Part shown: piece by piece, positions 34,367 through 42,237 of the stretch | Layout: the number at the start of each line of letters is the position of its first letter | Position numbering within the stretch: the first letter of the stretch is position 1 | Assembly (NCBI RefSeq): GCF_001552655.1 | Contig: NZ_BCRP01000006.1 | Coordinates: 62,001 to 126,000 of the forward strand | Direction of reading: 5' to 3' | DNA length: 64,000 nucleotides | Source: Alicyclobacillus kakegawensis NBRC 103104 | GTDB taxonomy: Bacteria; Bacillota; Bacilli; Alicyclobacillales; Alicyclobacillaceae | Notes under the pieces: model-generated | The model's database searches: none | Seen by the model: the letters and a program-made list of their open reading frames with translations, nothing else | Told to the model about the DNA's origin: nothing | Translations under genes and position numbers: made by a program

Positions 34367-34399
34367 GCGTCTCTTTCTGACGGAAAGGGGCGCTTTTTT
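34367..34399 (+). terminator. Regulatory terminator in the mtnW leader
   Basis: GCGTCTCTTTC (34367-34377) pairs with GAAAGGGGCGC (34383-34393), 11 bp including two G-U pairs, with a 5-base loop and then TTTTTT (34394-34399). It stands 89 bases before the mtnW start codon, so it must be an attenuator, not the end of a gene. Confidence 0.9.
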
Positions 34400-34488
34400 G
34401 CTGGGGTTGCAACTGGCTGCGACCTTATCCGGCCGGGTATCCGCAACCCGCTTGCAGGCGCAGCGGTGTACCGGAAAGGAGGACCCAT

Positions 34489-35715
34489 ATGAGCAACGAT
34501 ACGGCCCGGTATGTGTTGGCCACCTACGAATTGGAGGACAGGCCGGGCGCCTTGGAACAGCGGGCCGAAAGCATCGCAGTCGGCCTGACCGTCGGGTCTT
34601 GGACCGACCTGCCCGCCGCGAAACAGGCGTCCATGCAACCGTATCGCGGTGTGGTGGAAAGGATTGAAGTACAGGAGGAACTCGCGGCAGACCGGGTCCG
34701 CGCCCGCATCACCGTCGGCTATCCTGTCGCCAATCTGGTGCCCAGCATCGCGGCGCTGTTGACCACGGTGTTCGGCAAGCTGTCCATGGACGGCGTTATC
34801 CGGCTCGTGGACCTGCGGCTGCCCGCGACCTACGTGCGCCAATTCCCCGGCCCCAAACTCGGCGTCCCGGGTGTGCGCAAACGCCTCGGGGTCGATGAGC
34901 GCCCGCTGGTCATGAGCATCTTCAAGTCCTGCATCGGCCAGACCCTTGACGAGCTGACCCAGCATTTTCGCGAACAAGCCTTGGGCGGTGTGGACCTCAT
35001 CAAAGACGACGAGATTTTCTTCAGCGAAACCCTGGCGCCTCCAGAGGCGCGGGTGCAACGCTTCCGCGAGGCAGCGGCCGACATCGCGGATGAACTGGGC
35101 AAACCGGTGCTGTACGCGGTCAACCTGAGCGGTCCCATCTTCGACCTGCGTGACAGAGCGCGACGCTTGGTCGAGCTTGGAGCCAGCGCTCTCTTGCTGA
35201 ACGTCGTGGCATTCGGCTACGACGCGCTGCAGCACTTGGCGGCAGATCCTGAAGTGGCGGTGCCCATCCTGGCCCACCCCGCCGTCTCCGGGGCCCTCTA
35301 CGGCGCCCCCCGCCACGGCATCGCTTCGCACATCGTGCTCGGACAGTTGATGCGCTTGGCCGGCGCCGATGTGGCCATCTTCCCGTCACCGTACGGATCG
35401 GTCACATTGCCTGTCGAGGAGGGACTGGCGCTGGTCGCGGCCCTGCGCGAAACGAACGGCCTGCGTACAGTGTTGCCGGCCCCGTCGGCCGGCGTGCACC
35501 CAGGTCTGGTGCCGAACATCGTGCGCGATTTCGGGCATGACGTCATCCTCAACGCCGGCGGGGCCATCCATGGCCATCCCCAAGGCGCCACAGGCGGCGG
35601 CCGCGCGTTTCTCGCGGCGGCGGAGGCGGTGGCCAAGGGAGTGCCGCTGGCCGTGGCGGCAGAGGCCAGCGAGCCCCTGCGCCTGGCGCTCGAGAAGTGG
35701 GGAGCGCGGGCATGA
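34489..35715 (+). CDS. mtnW: 2,3-diketo-5-methylthiopentyl-1-phosphate enolase (RuBisCO-like)
   Basis: AAAGGAGG precedes ATG 34489. The 408-residue RuBisCO-like protein has GGVDLIKDDE with Lys172 (the lysine carbamylated in this family), Asp174 and Glu175 as Mg2+ ligands, and Lys97 (VFGKLS), which lines up with the catalytic lysine proposed for the Geobacillus enolase. It tautomerises DK-MTP-1-phosphate in methionine salvage and does not fix CO2. First gene of mtnW-mtnX-mtnB; its stop overlaps the mtnX start by 4 bases. Confidence 0.95.
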   Translation: MSNDTARYVLATYELEDRPGALEQRAESIAVGLTVGSWTDLPAAKQASMQPYRGVVERIEVQEELAADRVRARITVGYPVANLVPSIAALLTTVFGKLSMDGVIRLVDLRLPATYVRQFPGPKLGVPGVRKRLGVDERPLVMSIFKSCIGQTLDELTQHFREQALGGVDLIKDDEIFFSETLAPPEARVQRFREAAADIADELGKPVLYAVNLSGPIFDLRDRARRLVELGASALLLNVVAFGYDALQHLAADPEVAVPILAHPAVSGALYGAPRHGIASHIVLGQLMRLAGADVAIFPSPYGSVTLPVEEGLALVAALRETNGLRTVLPAPSAGVHPGLVPNIVRDFGHDVILNAGGAIHGHPQGATGGGRAFLAAAEAVAKGVPLAVAAEASEPLRLALEKWGARA

Positions 35716-36383
35716 GCGGCGTCCCAAGCCTCGCCTTTTATTGCGACTTTGACGGCACCATCGCGCAACAAGACATGATTGGTGCCATCGTCCGCCACTT
35801 CCTGCCGGAAACCGGACAGGCGATTGTGGACAAGGTCAACGCCCGCCAATGGTCCGTCCGGCAGGGGGTCGAAGCGATGTTCGCCGCCATCCCGTCCCAC
35901 CTGCTGCCCCAGGTGCAAGCGTTCGCCCGCCAAGGCACGCGCATACGCCCAGGCTTCGCGGAGTTCGTAACGGCGTGCCGCGAGCACGGCTGGCGGCTAA
36001 CGGTGGTCAGCGGCGGCTTCGACTTTTTTGTCCATCCGGCGCTGGCGCCGTACCATGACGCGATGTCGGTCTACTGCAACCGCCTGGATGACGCGGGGCC
36101 CCATCTGCGGGTGGTCTGGAGTGTGCCTTGCGATGAGGCGTGCGACGGCGGCTGCGGGCTGTGCAAGCCCACCGTGATTCGCCGCACCCGCCGCCCCGGA
36201 GAGCTCGTGGTGGTGATTGGCGACGGCGTGACGGACCTGAAACAGGCGCAGCTGGCCGACTTCGTGTTCGCCAGGGACAAACTCCTTCAGGAGTGCCGCA
36301 GTCTTGGCGTGAAGCACAGTGCCTTTGAGACGTTTTACGACATCATGGACCACCTGCAGACAGACCCTGTGTGGAAGGAGTAA
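35712..36383 (+). CDS. mtnX: 2-hydroxy-3-keto-5-methylthiopentenyl-1-phosphate phosphatase
   Basis: ATG 35712 overlaps the mtnW stop (ATGA) and follows ggagcg. The 223-residue HAD-superfamily protein has the nucleophile motif FYCDFDGTIAQQD (Asp12, Asp14), motif II VVSGGFD and motif III/IV GDGVTDLKQA. A cysteine cluster CDEACDGGCGLCK in the cap region is characteristic of MtnX. It dephosphorylates the enolase product to give the acireductone used by mtnD. Confidence 0.94.
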   Translation: MSGVPSLAFYCDFDGTIAQQDMIGAIVRHFLPETGQAIVDKVNARQWSVRQGVEAMFAAIPSHLLPQVQAFARQGTRIRPGFAEFVTACREHGWRLTVVSGGFDFFVHPALAPYHDAMSVYCNRLDDAGPHLRVVWSVPCDEACDGGCGLCKPTVIRRTRRPGELVVVIGDGVTDLKQAQLADFVFARDKLLQECRSLGVKHSAFETFYDIMDHLQTDPVWKE

Positions 36384-36390
36384 TCGAGGT

Positions 36391-37059
36391 ATGACATTTC
36401 CGGTCGATCCGGCCGCGTCTTCGGTCCTCGCAGCGCGGCAGAAGGTCTGCCAACTGGCCGGCGAGCTGGCCGCGCGCGGTTGGCTGCCGGCCACCAGCGG
36501 CAACCTGTCGGTGAAGGTCTCCGACACCCCGCTGGTCATCGCCATCACGGCGAGCGGTTGGGATAAACAGCACCTGTCGGAGGACGGCGTGATTTTGGTG
36601 GACCAGCACGGTCAACTCGTTGAGACCAGCACAGAAAAACCTTCGGCTGAGACGGCCGTCCACACGCAGCTGTACACCCGTTTGGGCTGCGGCGCGGTGT
36701 TGCACGTTCACACGCTTTACAACAACCTCGCCTCCGACCGGTATTTCCCATCTGGATCGGTCCCGCTGCAAGGTTATGAATTGCTCAAGGCGCTCGGCCA
36801 CTGGGAAGAAAACGCGCGCATTGAGGTGCCGATTGTCGAGAACCACCCGGACCTCAACCGGTTGGCCGACGCAGTCGCTGCCGTCGCCCGTCCCGATGTC
36901 CCGGGTGTGCTGGTGCGCAACCACGGCGTCTACGCGTGGGGACAGACCCCATCCGACGCCAAGCGGCACCTGGAGGCGCTGGAATGGTTGTTCGAATACC
37001 ACCTGCTGAGGCTCCAGTACGCCGGCCTGAAACTCGCCGAGCCCCGCACGGCCGACTGA
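36391..37059 (+). CDS. mtnB: Methylthioribulose-1-phosphate dehydratase
   Basis: ATG 36391 is 7 bases after the mtnX stop, with gaggt close by; the upstream open frame is the mtnX shadow. The 222-residue class II aldolase-fold protein carries zinc ligands His105 and His107 (LHVHTLYNN) and His178 (VRNHGVYAWG), and Glu87 in TEKPSAETAVHTQLY. It dehydrates methylthioribulose 1-phosphate to the diketone substrate of MtnW. Last gene of the salvage operon; mtnA, mtnK and the aminotransferase are not in this window. Confidence 0.94.
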   Translation: MTFPVDPAASSVLAARQKVCQLAGELAARGWLPATSGNLSVKVSDTPLVIAITASGWDKQHLSEDGVILVDQHGQLVETSTEKPSAETAVHTQLYTRLGCGAVLHVHTLYNNLASDRYFPSGSVPLQGYELLKALGHWEENARIEVPIVENHPDLNRLADAVAAVARPDVPGVLVRNHGVYAWGQTPSDAKRHLEALEWLFEYHLLRLQYAGLKLAEPRTAD

Positions 37060-37388
37060 ACCGCTGCCAGCCGAACGGTTCACAAACAGCAGGCTGCACA
37101 GGCGGCAAGCGACAGGACGAGAGACACTGGATGCAGATGGGGAAGGAGAAAACCTAATCTCGCCAAAGACGCAGCGAAAACTCTAGATATCTTCTCGGAT
37201 TTAGGTGAATTTCGGAGGTCTTTCGCGTTATCGCGGGCTCGCCCAGCCTGATGCCCAATCTTGTGGAACTGTCCATGTTGAACCCGCCAGCCTCTCCTCT
37301 GTAGCATGAAGGGTGCTTAGAGAGACCCAATCCACCAAACAGATTGTTCAAACGCCGCAACAGGGGGTCGAGGCTGGAGGGGTTTGGT
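37060..37388 (+). other. 329-base gap between mtnB and the acyltransferase gene
   Basis: I see no gene, clear terminator or recognised RNA here. The middle part (about 37155-37250) is locally AT-richer than the flanks and holds short repeats of the type TCGGATTTAGG and TTTCGGAGG. A promoter for the acyltransferase gene presumably lies within it but none is convincing. Confidence 0.5.
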
Positions 37389-38549
37389 TTGCAACGAATT
37401 GCGGTGCTGGATGCCCTGCGTGGCCTTGCCGCCCTGACCGTCGTGTTGGAGCACTGCCTGATCAGCCTGCCGGCTTTCAACCGCGCCAATGGCTACCGAG
37501 CATCCGGCAAGACTTGGGTGGATGTCTTCACGTACACGCCCCTGCATCTCATCTGGGACGGACATGAAGCGGTCATTTTCTTTTTCCTTTTAAGTGGCTT
37601 CGTATTGACCCTCCCATTTCTTGCAGGCCGGAGACTGCCCTACCCGGGATACCTGGTCAAGCGTTTCTGCCGCCTTTACATCCCGTATGTGGTCGTAGTC
37701 CTCCTTTCCTGGGCATTGCTTGCGCTTGGCTTTGCCAACCAACCGGTTGCAGCAAAGGAAAACGGAATGAGTTCCTGGTTTGAGGACATCTGGAGCCATC
37801 CGGTAACTCCTATGGTGTTATTTCACTATCTGCTGATGACCGGGAAGGATACGCACAACCTGGATGTCAGTTCATGGTCGTTGGTGCACGAAATGCGCAT
37901 TTCCATCGTATTTCCCCTGCTCGTGTTTGCTCTTCGCCGGCTGCCGACAATCCTAAGCGCTCCCTTATGCGCCGGTCTTATCGTGGTTGCCAGCGCTTGG
38001 TACGACACCATCCCCTGTCGCTTCGGCGCCACACTCTACTATATGGGGTTTTTCGCATTTGGCGTTTTGTTGGCTAAACACCGCCAGGCCGTCCGTGATT
38101 TTATTCAGGACCTGTCCCGCAAGACAAAAGCCGCCCTCTTGATAGCGGCGCTCTTAATCTACAACGTGGACTGGTTCCCCGCCGTGCACAACTGGTTTGG
38201 GGAGCGACGCCCCGGCATCGACATGGTCATCGGTGCCGCCGCTGCTCTCGTCATAGCTCTCGCGACCGGCAGCAGACAGATGAAAGTCTGGATAGGCAAG
38301 CGCCCGCTCGTCTGGTTGGGCAACATCTCGTTCAGTCTGTACCTCATCCACCCTGTCGTACTGTCCGGGTGCGTCTACGCTTTGGACGGACTGCTTCCGC
38401 ACCGTTGGATTATCCTTTTGGTGCCGCCCGTGTCCATCGTGGCAGCGTATGTTATGTATCGGCTTGTCGAGTGGCCATCCATCCGTCTCGGACACCAGTT
38501 TGCAGCTGCCATCATGCAATCGCCGCAAACTGGTGGACGAGCGGCTTAA
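37389..38549 (+). CDS. Membrane acyltransferase (acyltransferase family 3)
   Basis: TTG 37389 is chosen: GGAGGGG lies 6 bases upstream and the product then starts at the family's typical point, RIAVLDALRGLAALTVVLEHC, with the conserved Arg and His of acyltransferase 3. The 386-residue protein has about ten helices and ends with NISFSLYLIHPVVL, another family signature. Such enzymes O-acylate exopolysaccharide, peptidoglycan, teichoic acid or antibiotics from the cytoplasmic side. No polysaccharide genes adjoin, so the acceptor is unknown. Confidence 0.88.
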   Translation: MQRIAVLDALRGLAALTVVLEHCLISLPAFNRANGYRASGKTWVDVFTYTPLHLIWDGHEAVIFFFLLSGFVLTLPFLAGRRLPYPGYLVKRFCRLYIPYVVVVLLSWALLALGFANQPVAAKENGMSSWFEDIWSHPVTPMVLFHYLLMTGKDTHNLDVSSWSLVHEMRISIVFPLLVFALRRLPTILSAPLCAGLIVVASAWYDTIPCRFGATLYYMGFFAFGVLLAKHRQAVRDFIQDLSRKTKAALLIAALLIYNVDWFPAVHNWFGERRPGIDMVIGAAAALVIALATGSRQMKVWIGKRPLVWLGNISFSLYLIHPVVLSGCVYALDGLLPHRWIILLVPPVSIVAAYVMYRLVEWPSIRLGHQFAAAIMQSPQTGGRAA

Positions 38550-38605
38550 GCGGGCCCCGGAACCTACTGCGCCACTCCTTGGCGCGGGCCCATCCCAGCC
38601 CGGGC

Positions 38606-39436
38606 TCAATGGGCCCAGCGTTTCAGTTTGCGCACATGGCGGTTGAGCAGATAACCGCCTATCCAAATCAGGACGATGACCACCCCGCCGATGATGAGCC
38701 AGGCCATGTAGCGGCGCTTGGAGACGCCGAGAAACACAAGCGCCGCCCCCACGTAATAGGGAATGCCGCCCACCGCCGAAGTCCAAAAGTAATCCCACGT
38801 ACGGACGGACTTCATGACACCGGCGGTGTAATTGACGACGATGAACGGCAGCGGGACCACCCGCGCCAGCAACAGACCGAGCGGCCCGCCGCGGCCAATC
38901 CACTCGTTCACCTGCTGAAACCGCTCCTCGGTGATGAAGCGGCGCAGCATCTTGCCTCCGTAACGGCGGGCCAGCCAAAACGTCGTCATGGCTCCCAGCA
39001 TCGAGCCCGCCCAACTGTACAGGCTACCCAGCCACGGTCCGAAGATCTTCATCAAGATGATGATGAGAAACTCCGAGGGCACCGGAATGATACAAAAGAT
39101 GGTCATCAGGATGATCCCGATGACGCTGGCCAGCGGCCCAGAGGCGATGATCAGCCTGGACAGCCTATCCGACTGGTCGTAGTGAAAAAACGCCACAACG
39201 CAGGCCACACCTGCTGCAAATAAGAGAACCGTCACCGCAACTTCGCGCAACCCGACCACCTTGGGCCGGGGCACAGCCGGGTGACGCCCATCCGCGGCCC
39301 CAGAGTCCGCCACCGAGCGGCCACCTGTGGCTACCCACGCCTCGGTGCGCGCATGACCGCCCTGCTGCGATGAGGTGCTTCCACCTTCGTTTGACGCTGC
39401 CTTTCCAGTCGTGATGGGACACCTCCCCACGAACAC
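38606..39436 (-). CDS. VTT-domain membrane protein (TVP38/TMEM64, DedA-like)
   Basis: GTG 39436 is preferred since AGGGGG precedes it by 6-7 bases; ATG 39463 is in frame but has no RBS. The 276-residue product has a polar, probably disordered N-terminus of about 60 residues, then helices and the VTT core: FCIIPVPSEFLIIILMKIFGPWLG (shown here as the domain entry) and GLLLARVVPLPFIVVNYTAGV with the conserved Arg and Pro. VTT proteins include scramblases and the B. subtilis YdjX/YdjZ and YtxB groups. Substrate is unknown. Confidence 0.85.
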   Translation of the reverse strand: MFVGRCPITTGKAASNEGGSTSSQQGGHARTEAWVATGGRSVADSGAADGRHPAVPRPKVVGLREVAVTVLLFAAGVACVVAFFHYDQSDRLSRLIIASGPLASVIGIILMTIFCIIPVPSEFLIIILMKIFGPWLGSLYSWAGSMLGAMTTFWLARRYGGKMLRRFITEERFQQVNEWIGRGGPLGLLLARVVPLPFIVVNYTAGVMKSVRTWDYFWTSAVGGIPYYVGAALVFLGVSKRRYMAWLIIGGVVIVLIWIGGYLLNRHVRKLKRWAH

Positions 39437-39624
39437 CCAAATCCCCCTAATATAAGATAGCATAACCGAAAGAACCGCGTTTCAGGAATTCCTGAACCGC
39501 CAGAACCCATGTCCGCAATCAATCTTGCTCGCCCCTTCGACAAAGTTCTCAATCATAACATACAGAACTATGCTATGATGGACCCTGCATCCAAACAAAT
39601 TCCGATACGCAAGGAGGTTGAAGC

Positions 39625-40554
39625 ATGCCGGCGGCAGTTGAAATCCGGGAATTGACAAAGACCCTCGGCCGCAGGCCTGTAGTGGATCACCTCTCGCTGG
39701 ACATTCAACCCGGCGAAGTGTTCGGTCTGCTGGGCCCCAACGGGGCGGGTAAGACCACGACCATCCGCATGATGGTGGGACTCATCTCTATTACCCACGG
39801 ACATGTGCGCATCCACGGCCACGATATTCGCACCGAGTTTGAAGAGGCCATCCGCCACGTCGGCGCAATAGTAGAAAATCCTGAAATGTACAAATTCCTG
39901 TCCGGCTACGACAATCTGCGTCTGTACGCGCGCATGCACAAAGGGATCGGCAAGGACAGGATTGACGAGATGGTGCGTTTTGTCGGATTGGAATCGGCCA
40001 TACACAACAAGGTCAAGACCTACTCGCTCGGCATGCGCCAACGCCTTGGCTTGGCACAAGCGTTGCTGCACAACCCGTCCGTCCTCATCCTCGATGAACC
40101 CACCAACGGGCTCGATCCGGCCGGTATCCGCGAACTGCGTGATCACCTCCGCCACCTAGCCGAAAATCAAGGGGTGGCCGTCATCGTTTCCAGCCACCTG
40201 TTGACCGAGATGGAGCTGATGTGCGACCGCGTCGCCATCATCCAGAACGGCCGCTTGGTGCAGGTGCAGACGGTGCGGGAGCAGGCCCCCCAGGAGGCCC
40301 AATGGGTGGAGTTTGAGGTGGACGCGGCCGACACCGCCAGACAGGTGTTGGCGGATGCGGGACAGAAGGGTGTCGAGGTGCGCGGGCAAACGCTGCGTCT
40401 CGCCGCCGCACGCGACGACATCCCGGAGATCAACCGCCAGTTGGTCGAGCATGGCGTCGCCGTCTACGCCATCCGCAGTCGAACCAAGAGCCTGGAGGAC
40501 CAATTCCTCGAAGTGACAGGGGGTGGGCAGCATGCTGCAGCTCGTTCACAATGA
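39625..40554 (+). CDS. ABC transporter ATP-binding protein (ABC-2 exporter, BcrA/NatA type)
   Basis: GGAGG lies 8 bases before ATG 39625. The 309-residue ATPase has Walker A GPNGAGKTT (residues 37-45), signature YSLGMRQRLGLAQALL, Walker B LILDEPTNGLDPAG and the H-loop VSSHLLTEMELMCDR. The C-terminal 90 residues are the extension usual in bacitracin- or Na+-export ATPases. It overlaps the permease gene by 23 bases. A TATGAT -10-like element at 39574-39579 may belong to its promoter. Confidence 0.92.
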   Translation: MPAAVEIRELTKTLGRRPVVDHLSLDIQPGEVFGLLGPNGAGKTTTIRMMVGLISITHGHVRIHGHDIRTEFEEAIRHVGAIVENPEMYKFLSGYDNLRLYARMHKGIGKDRIDEMVRFVGLESAIHNKVKTYSLGMRQRLGLAQALLHNPSVLILDEPTNGLDPAGIRELRDHLRHLAENQGVAVIVSSHLLTEMELMCDRVAIIQNGRLVQVQTVREQAPQEAQWVEFEVDAADTARQVLADAGQKGVEVRGQTLRLAAARDDIPEINRQLVEHGVAVYAIRSRTKSLEDQFLEVTGGGQHAAARSQ

Positions 40555-41491
40555 AAACGTGAAAATCTATCGCCGGCTGCGCACCTGGATTTTTGGCGCC
40601 CTCCTGTTGCTGGCGGTCATTGCGATGGCTGTGCTGACCAACAAGGCGTCCCACTCGCAGGCCACCCACACAAGCGACTGGCGACAGGAGCTGAGACAGG
40701 AGAATCAACAGTTACAGCAGACCATGAACCGTTCCGGGGACAAGATCCCGGCCAGCGCCAAGACCCAATTGCAGACCCAGATCAACGAAAACCAGTATCG
40801 GCTGGACCATAACATCCCTCCGGCCGAGAACTCGGCCTGGGACTTCGCCAACAACGCTGCCTCGCTGATGGTGCTGGTCACCTTGTTCGCCGCGGTCGTG
40901 GCCGCAGATAGCATCGCCAGCGAATTCTCATCGGGGGCCATCAAACTGCTGCTCATCCGGCCGGTTCGGCGCAGCAAAATCCTGATGGCCAAGTACGCCG
41001 CAAGCCTCTTGTTCGCGCTCGCTCTGATTGTGGAACTGGCCATCGCCGCGTGGCTGGTGGGCGGCATTGCGTTTGGATTTGACGGATTTGCCACCCCGTA
41101 CCTGTACGCCGACACGGCCAGCCACATCCACCAGATGCCGATGTTCGCGCATGTCCTCGCGACCTATGGACTCAAGTGCGTGAACCTGCTGATGATTGTC
41201 ACCATTTCGTTCATGATTTCCGTCCTGTTGCGCAGCAGCAGCTTAGCCATCGCCGTCTCGCTCTTGCTCTTGTTTGTCGGCAGCACACTGGTCAGAGTTC
41301 TGAGCGACCACACCTGGGTCAAATTCATCCTCTTTGCCAACACCGACCTCACCCAGTACATCGAAGGGACGCCTGTGGTGAAAGGGATGACCTTGACCTT
41401 CTCCATCATCGTGCTGGCGGTGTACTTTATCATTTTCCATGTGGTCTCCTGGGTGATGTTCACCCGCCGCGACGTGTCCGGAAACGGGTAA
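40532..41491 (+). CDS. ABC-2 type permease
   Basis: ATG 40532 lies inside the end of the ATPase gene and follows agggggtggg. The 319-residue protein has one N-terminal helix (TWIFGALLLLAVIAMAVLT), an extracytoplasmic loop of about 70 Gln/Asn-rich residues (about 40-105), then five helices, ending in a short basic tail. The segment SIASEFSSGAIKLLLIRPVRRSKILMAKY is the ABC-2 coupling region. With the preceding ATPase it would export a lipid-like compound, peptide or ion; no resistance or biosynthesis gene adjoins. Confidence 0.9.
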   Translation: MLQLVHNENVKIYRRLRTWIFGALLLLAVIAMAVLTNKASHSQATHTSDWRQELRQENQQLQQTMNRSGDKIPASAKTQLQTQINENQYRLDHNIPPAENSAWDFANNAASLMVLVTLFAAVVAADSIASEFSSGAIKLLLIRPVRRSKILMAKYAASLLFALALIVELAIAAWLVGGIAFGFDGFATPYLYADTASHIHQMPMFAHVLATYGLKCVNLLMIVTISFMISVLLRSSSLAIAVSLLLLFVGSTLVRVLSDHTWVKFILFANTDLTQYIEGTPVVKGMTLTFSIIVLAVYFIIFHVVSWVMFTRRDVSGNG

Positions 41492-41523
41492 TGCCTGCGG
41501 CAAGCGAACAACCCCAATCCGAA

Positions 41524-41557
41524 GAGCCGCACCGCCTCAATGCCGATGGTGCGGCTC
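41524..41557. terminator. Terminator between the ABC-2 permease and the small membrane protein gene
   Basis: GAGCCGCACC (41524-41533) and GGTGCGGCTC (41548-41557) form a perfect 10-bp stem with a 14-base loop, 32 bases after the permease stop. CTTC follows; there is no good T run. It lies between convergent genes. Confidence 0.62.
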
Positions 41558-41664
41558 CTTCGCCCAAGCGGCCACGCTCTGAACACCGTGCCGTTGGTGC
41601 CGGTCTTTCACAGCCACACGGTGCCGTCCGCATTGGATGGATTGAACCTTTTGCCCAGGTCCGC

Positions 41665-42126
41665 CTATTCGCGGTCGTCGTCGCCCCCCCGCCGTGTGGT
41701 CGTTCCGCCCAGCCACGCCACAATCAGTCCGACAATGGCCCACACCACAATCATGGTCACAAGGGAAATGAAGTGGGTCGTCGTCGAGTTCGCGAAGGCC
41801 ACCGCTTTCTCGATAGCATCCTGAGACAACTGCCCATGGGAACTCTTCTGCAACTGCTCTGCGGTTACATGGGTGAAAAAGCCCGCCAAGCCGCGGAACA
41901 CCCCATACACCGCGCCTACCCACGCGCCCGTCCACACCGGCCGCCAGGCGCGCTGTTTCGCCAATCGCCCCGCCCAAAACAGCAACACAAGCAGGAGGAT
42001 GTTGATGATCCATGCGACCACCGTCACCACACCGCCGACGTGGCCCAATCCCGCCTGCACCAACAAACCCGCAATCCCCAACACCGCCGCCGCTACCGCC
42101 AACGTTCCCCGCGATTCGATGCGCAA
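41665..42126 (-). CDS. Four-helix membrane protein, unknown function
   Basis: TTG 42126 is the proposed start, with GGAAGG 11 bases upstream; an ATG nearby is in another frame. The 153-residue product has four hydrophobic helices (about residues 8-26, 31-54, 66-84 and 117-142), a polar loop between helices 3 and 4 (THVTAEQLQKSSHGQLSQDA) and a charged end (RRGGDDDRE). I do not recognise the family. It is transcribed toward the ABC-2 permease gene and may end at the shared hairpin. Its upstream neighbour spoVR is on the same strand but transcribed toward it, with 111 bases between them. Confidence 0.65.
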   Translation of the reverse strand: MRIESRGTLAVAAAVLGIAGLLVQAGLGHVGGVVTVVAWIINILLLVLLFWAGRLAKQRAWRPVWTGAWVGAVYGVFRGLAGFFTHVTAEQLQKSSHGQLSQDAIEKAVAFANSTTTHFISLVTMIVVWAIVGLIVAWLGGTTTRRGGDDDRE

Positions 42127-42237
42127 TGCATACCCTGCCTTCCATTTCTATCGTTGTTTGCAGTATAACATGAAAGTACGGGAATCGACCGATTTTAACC
42201 AGTGGTCAGTCCACTCGACTCCCCGGCGATATGGGGG

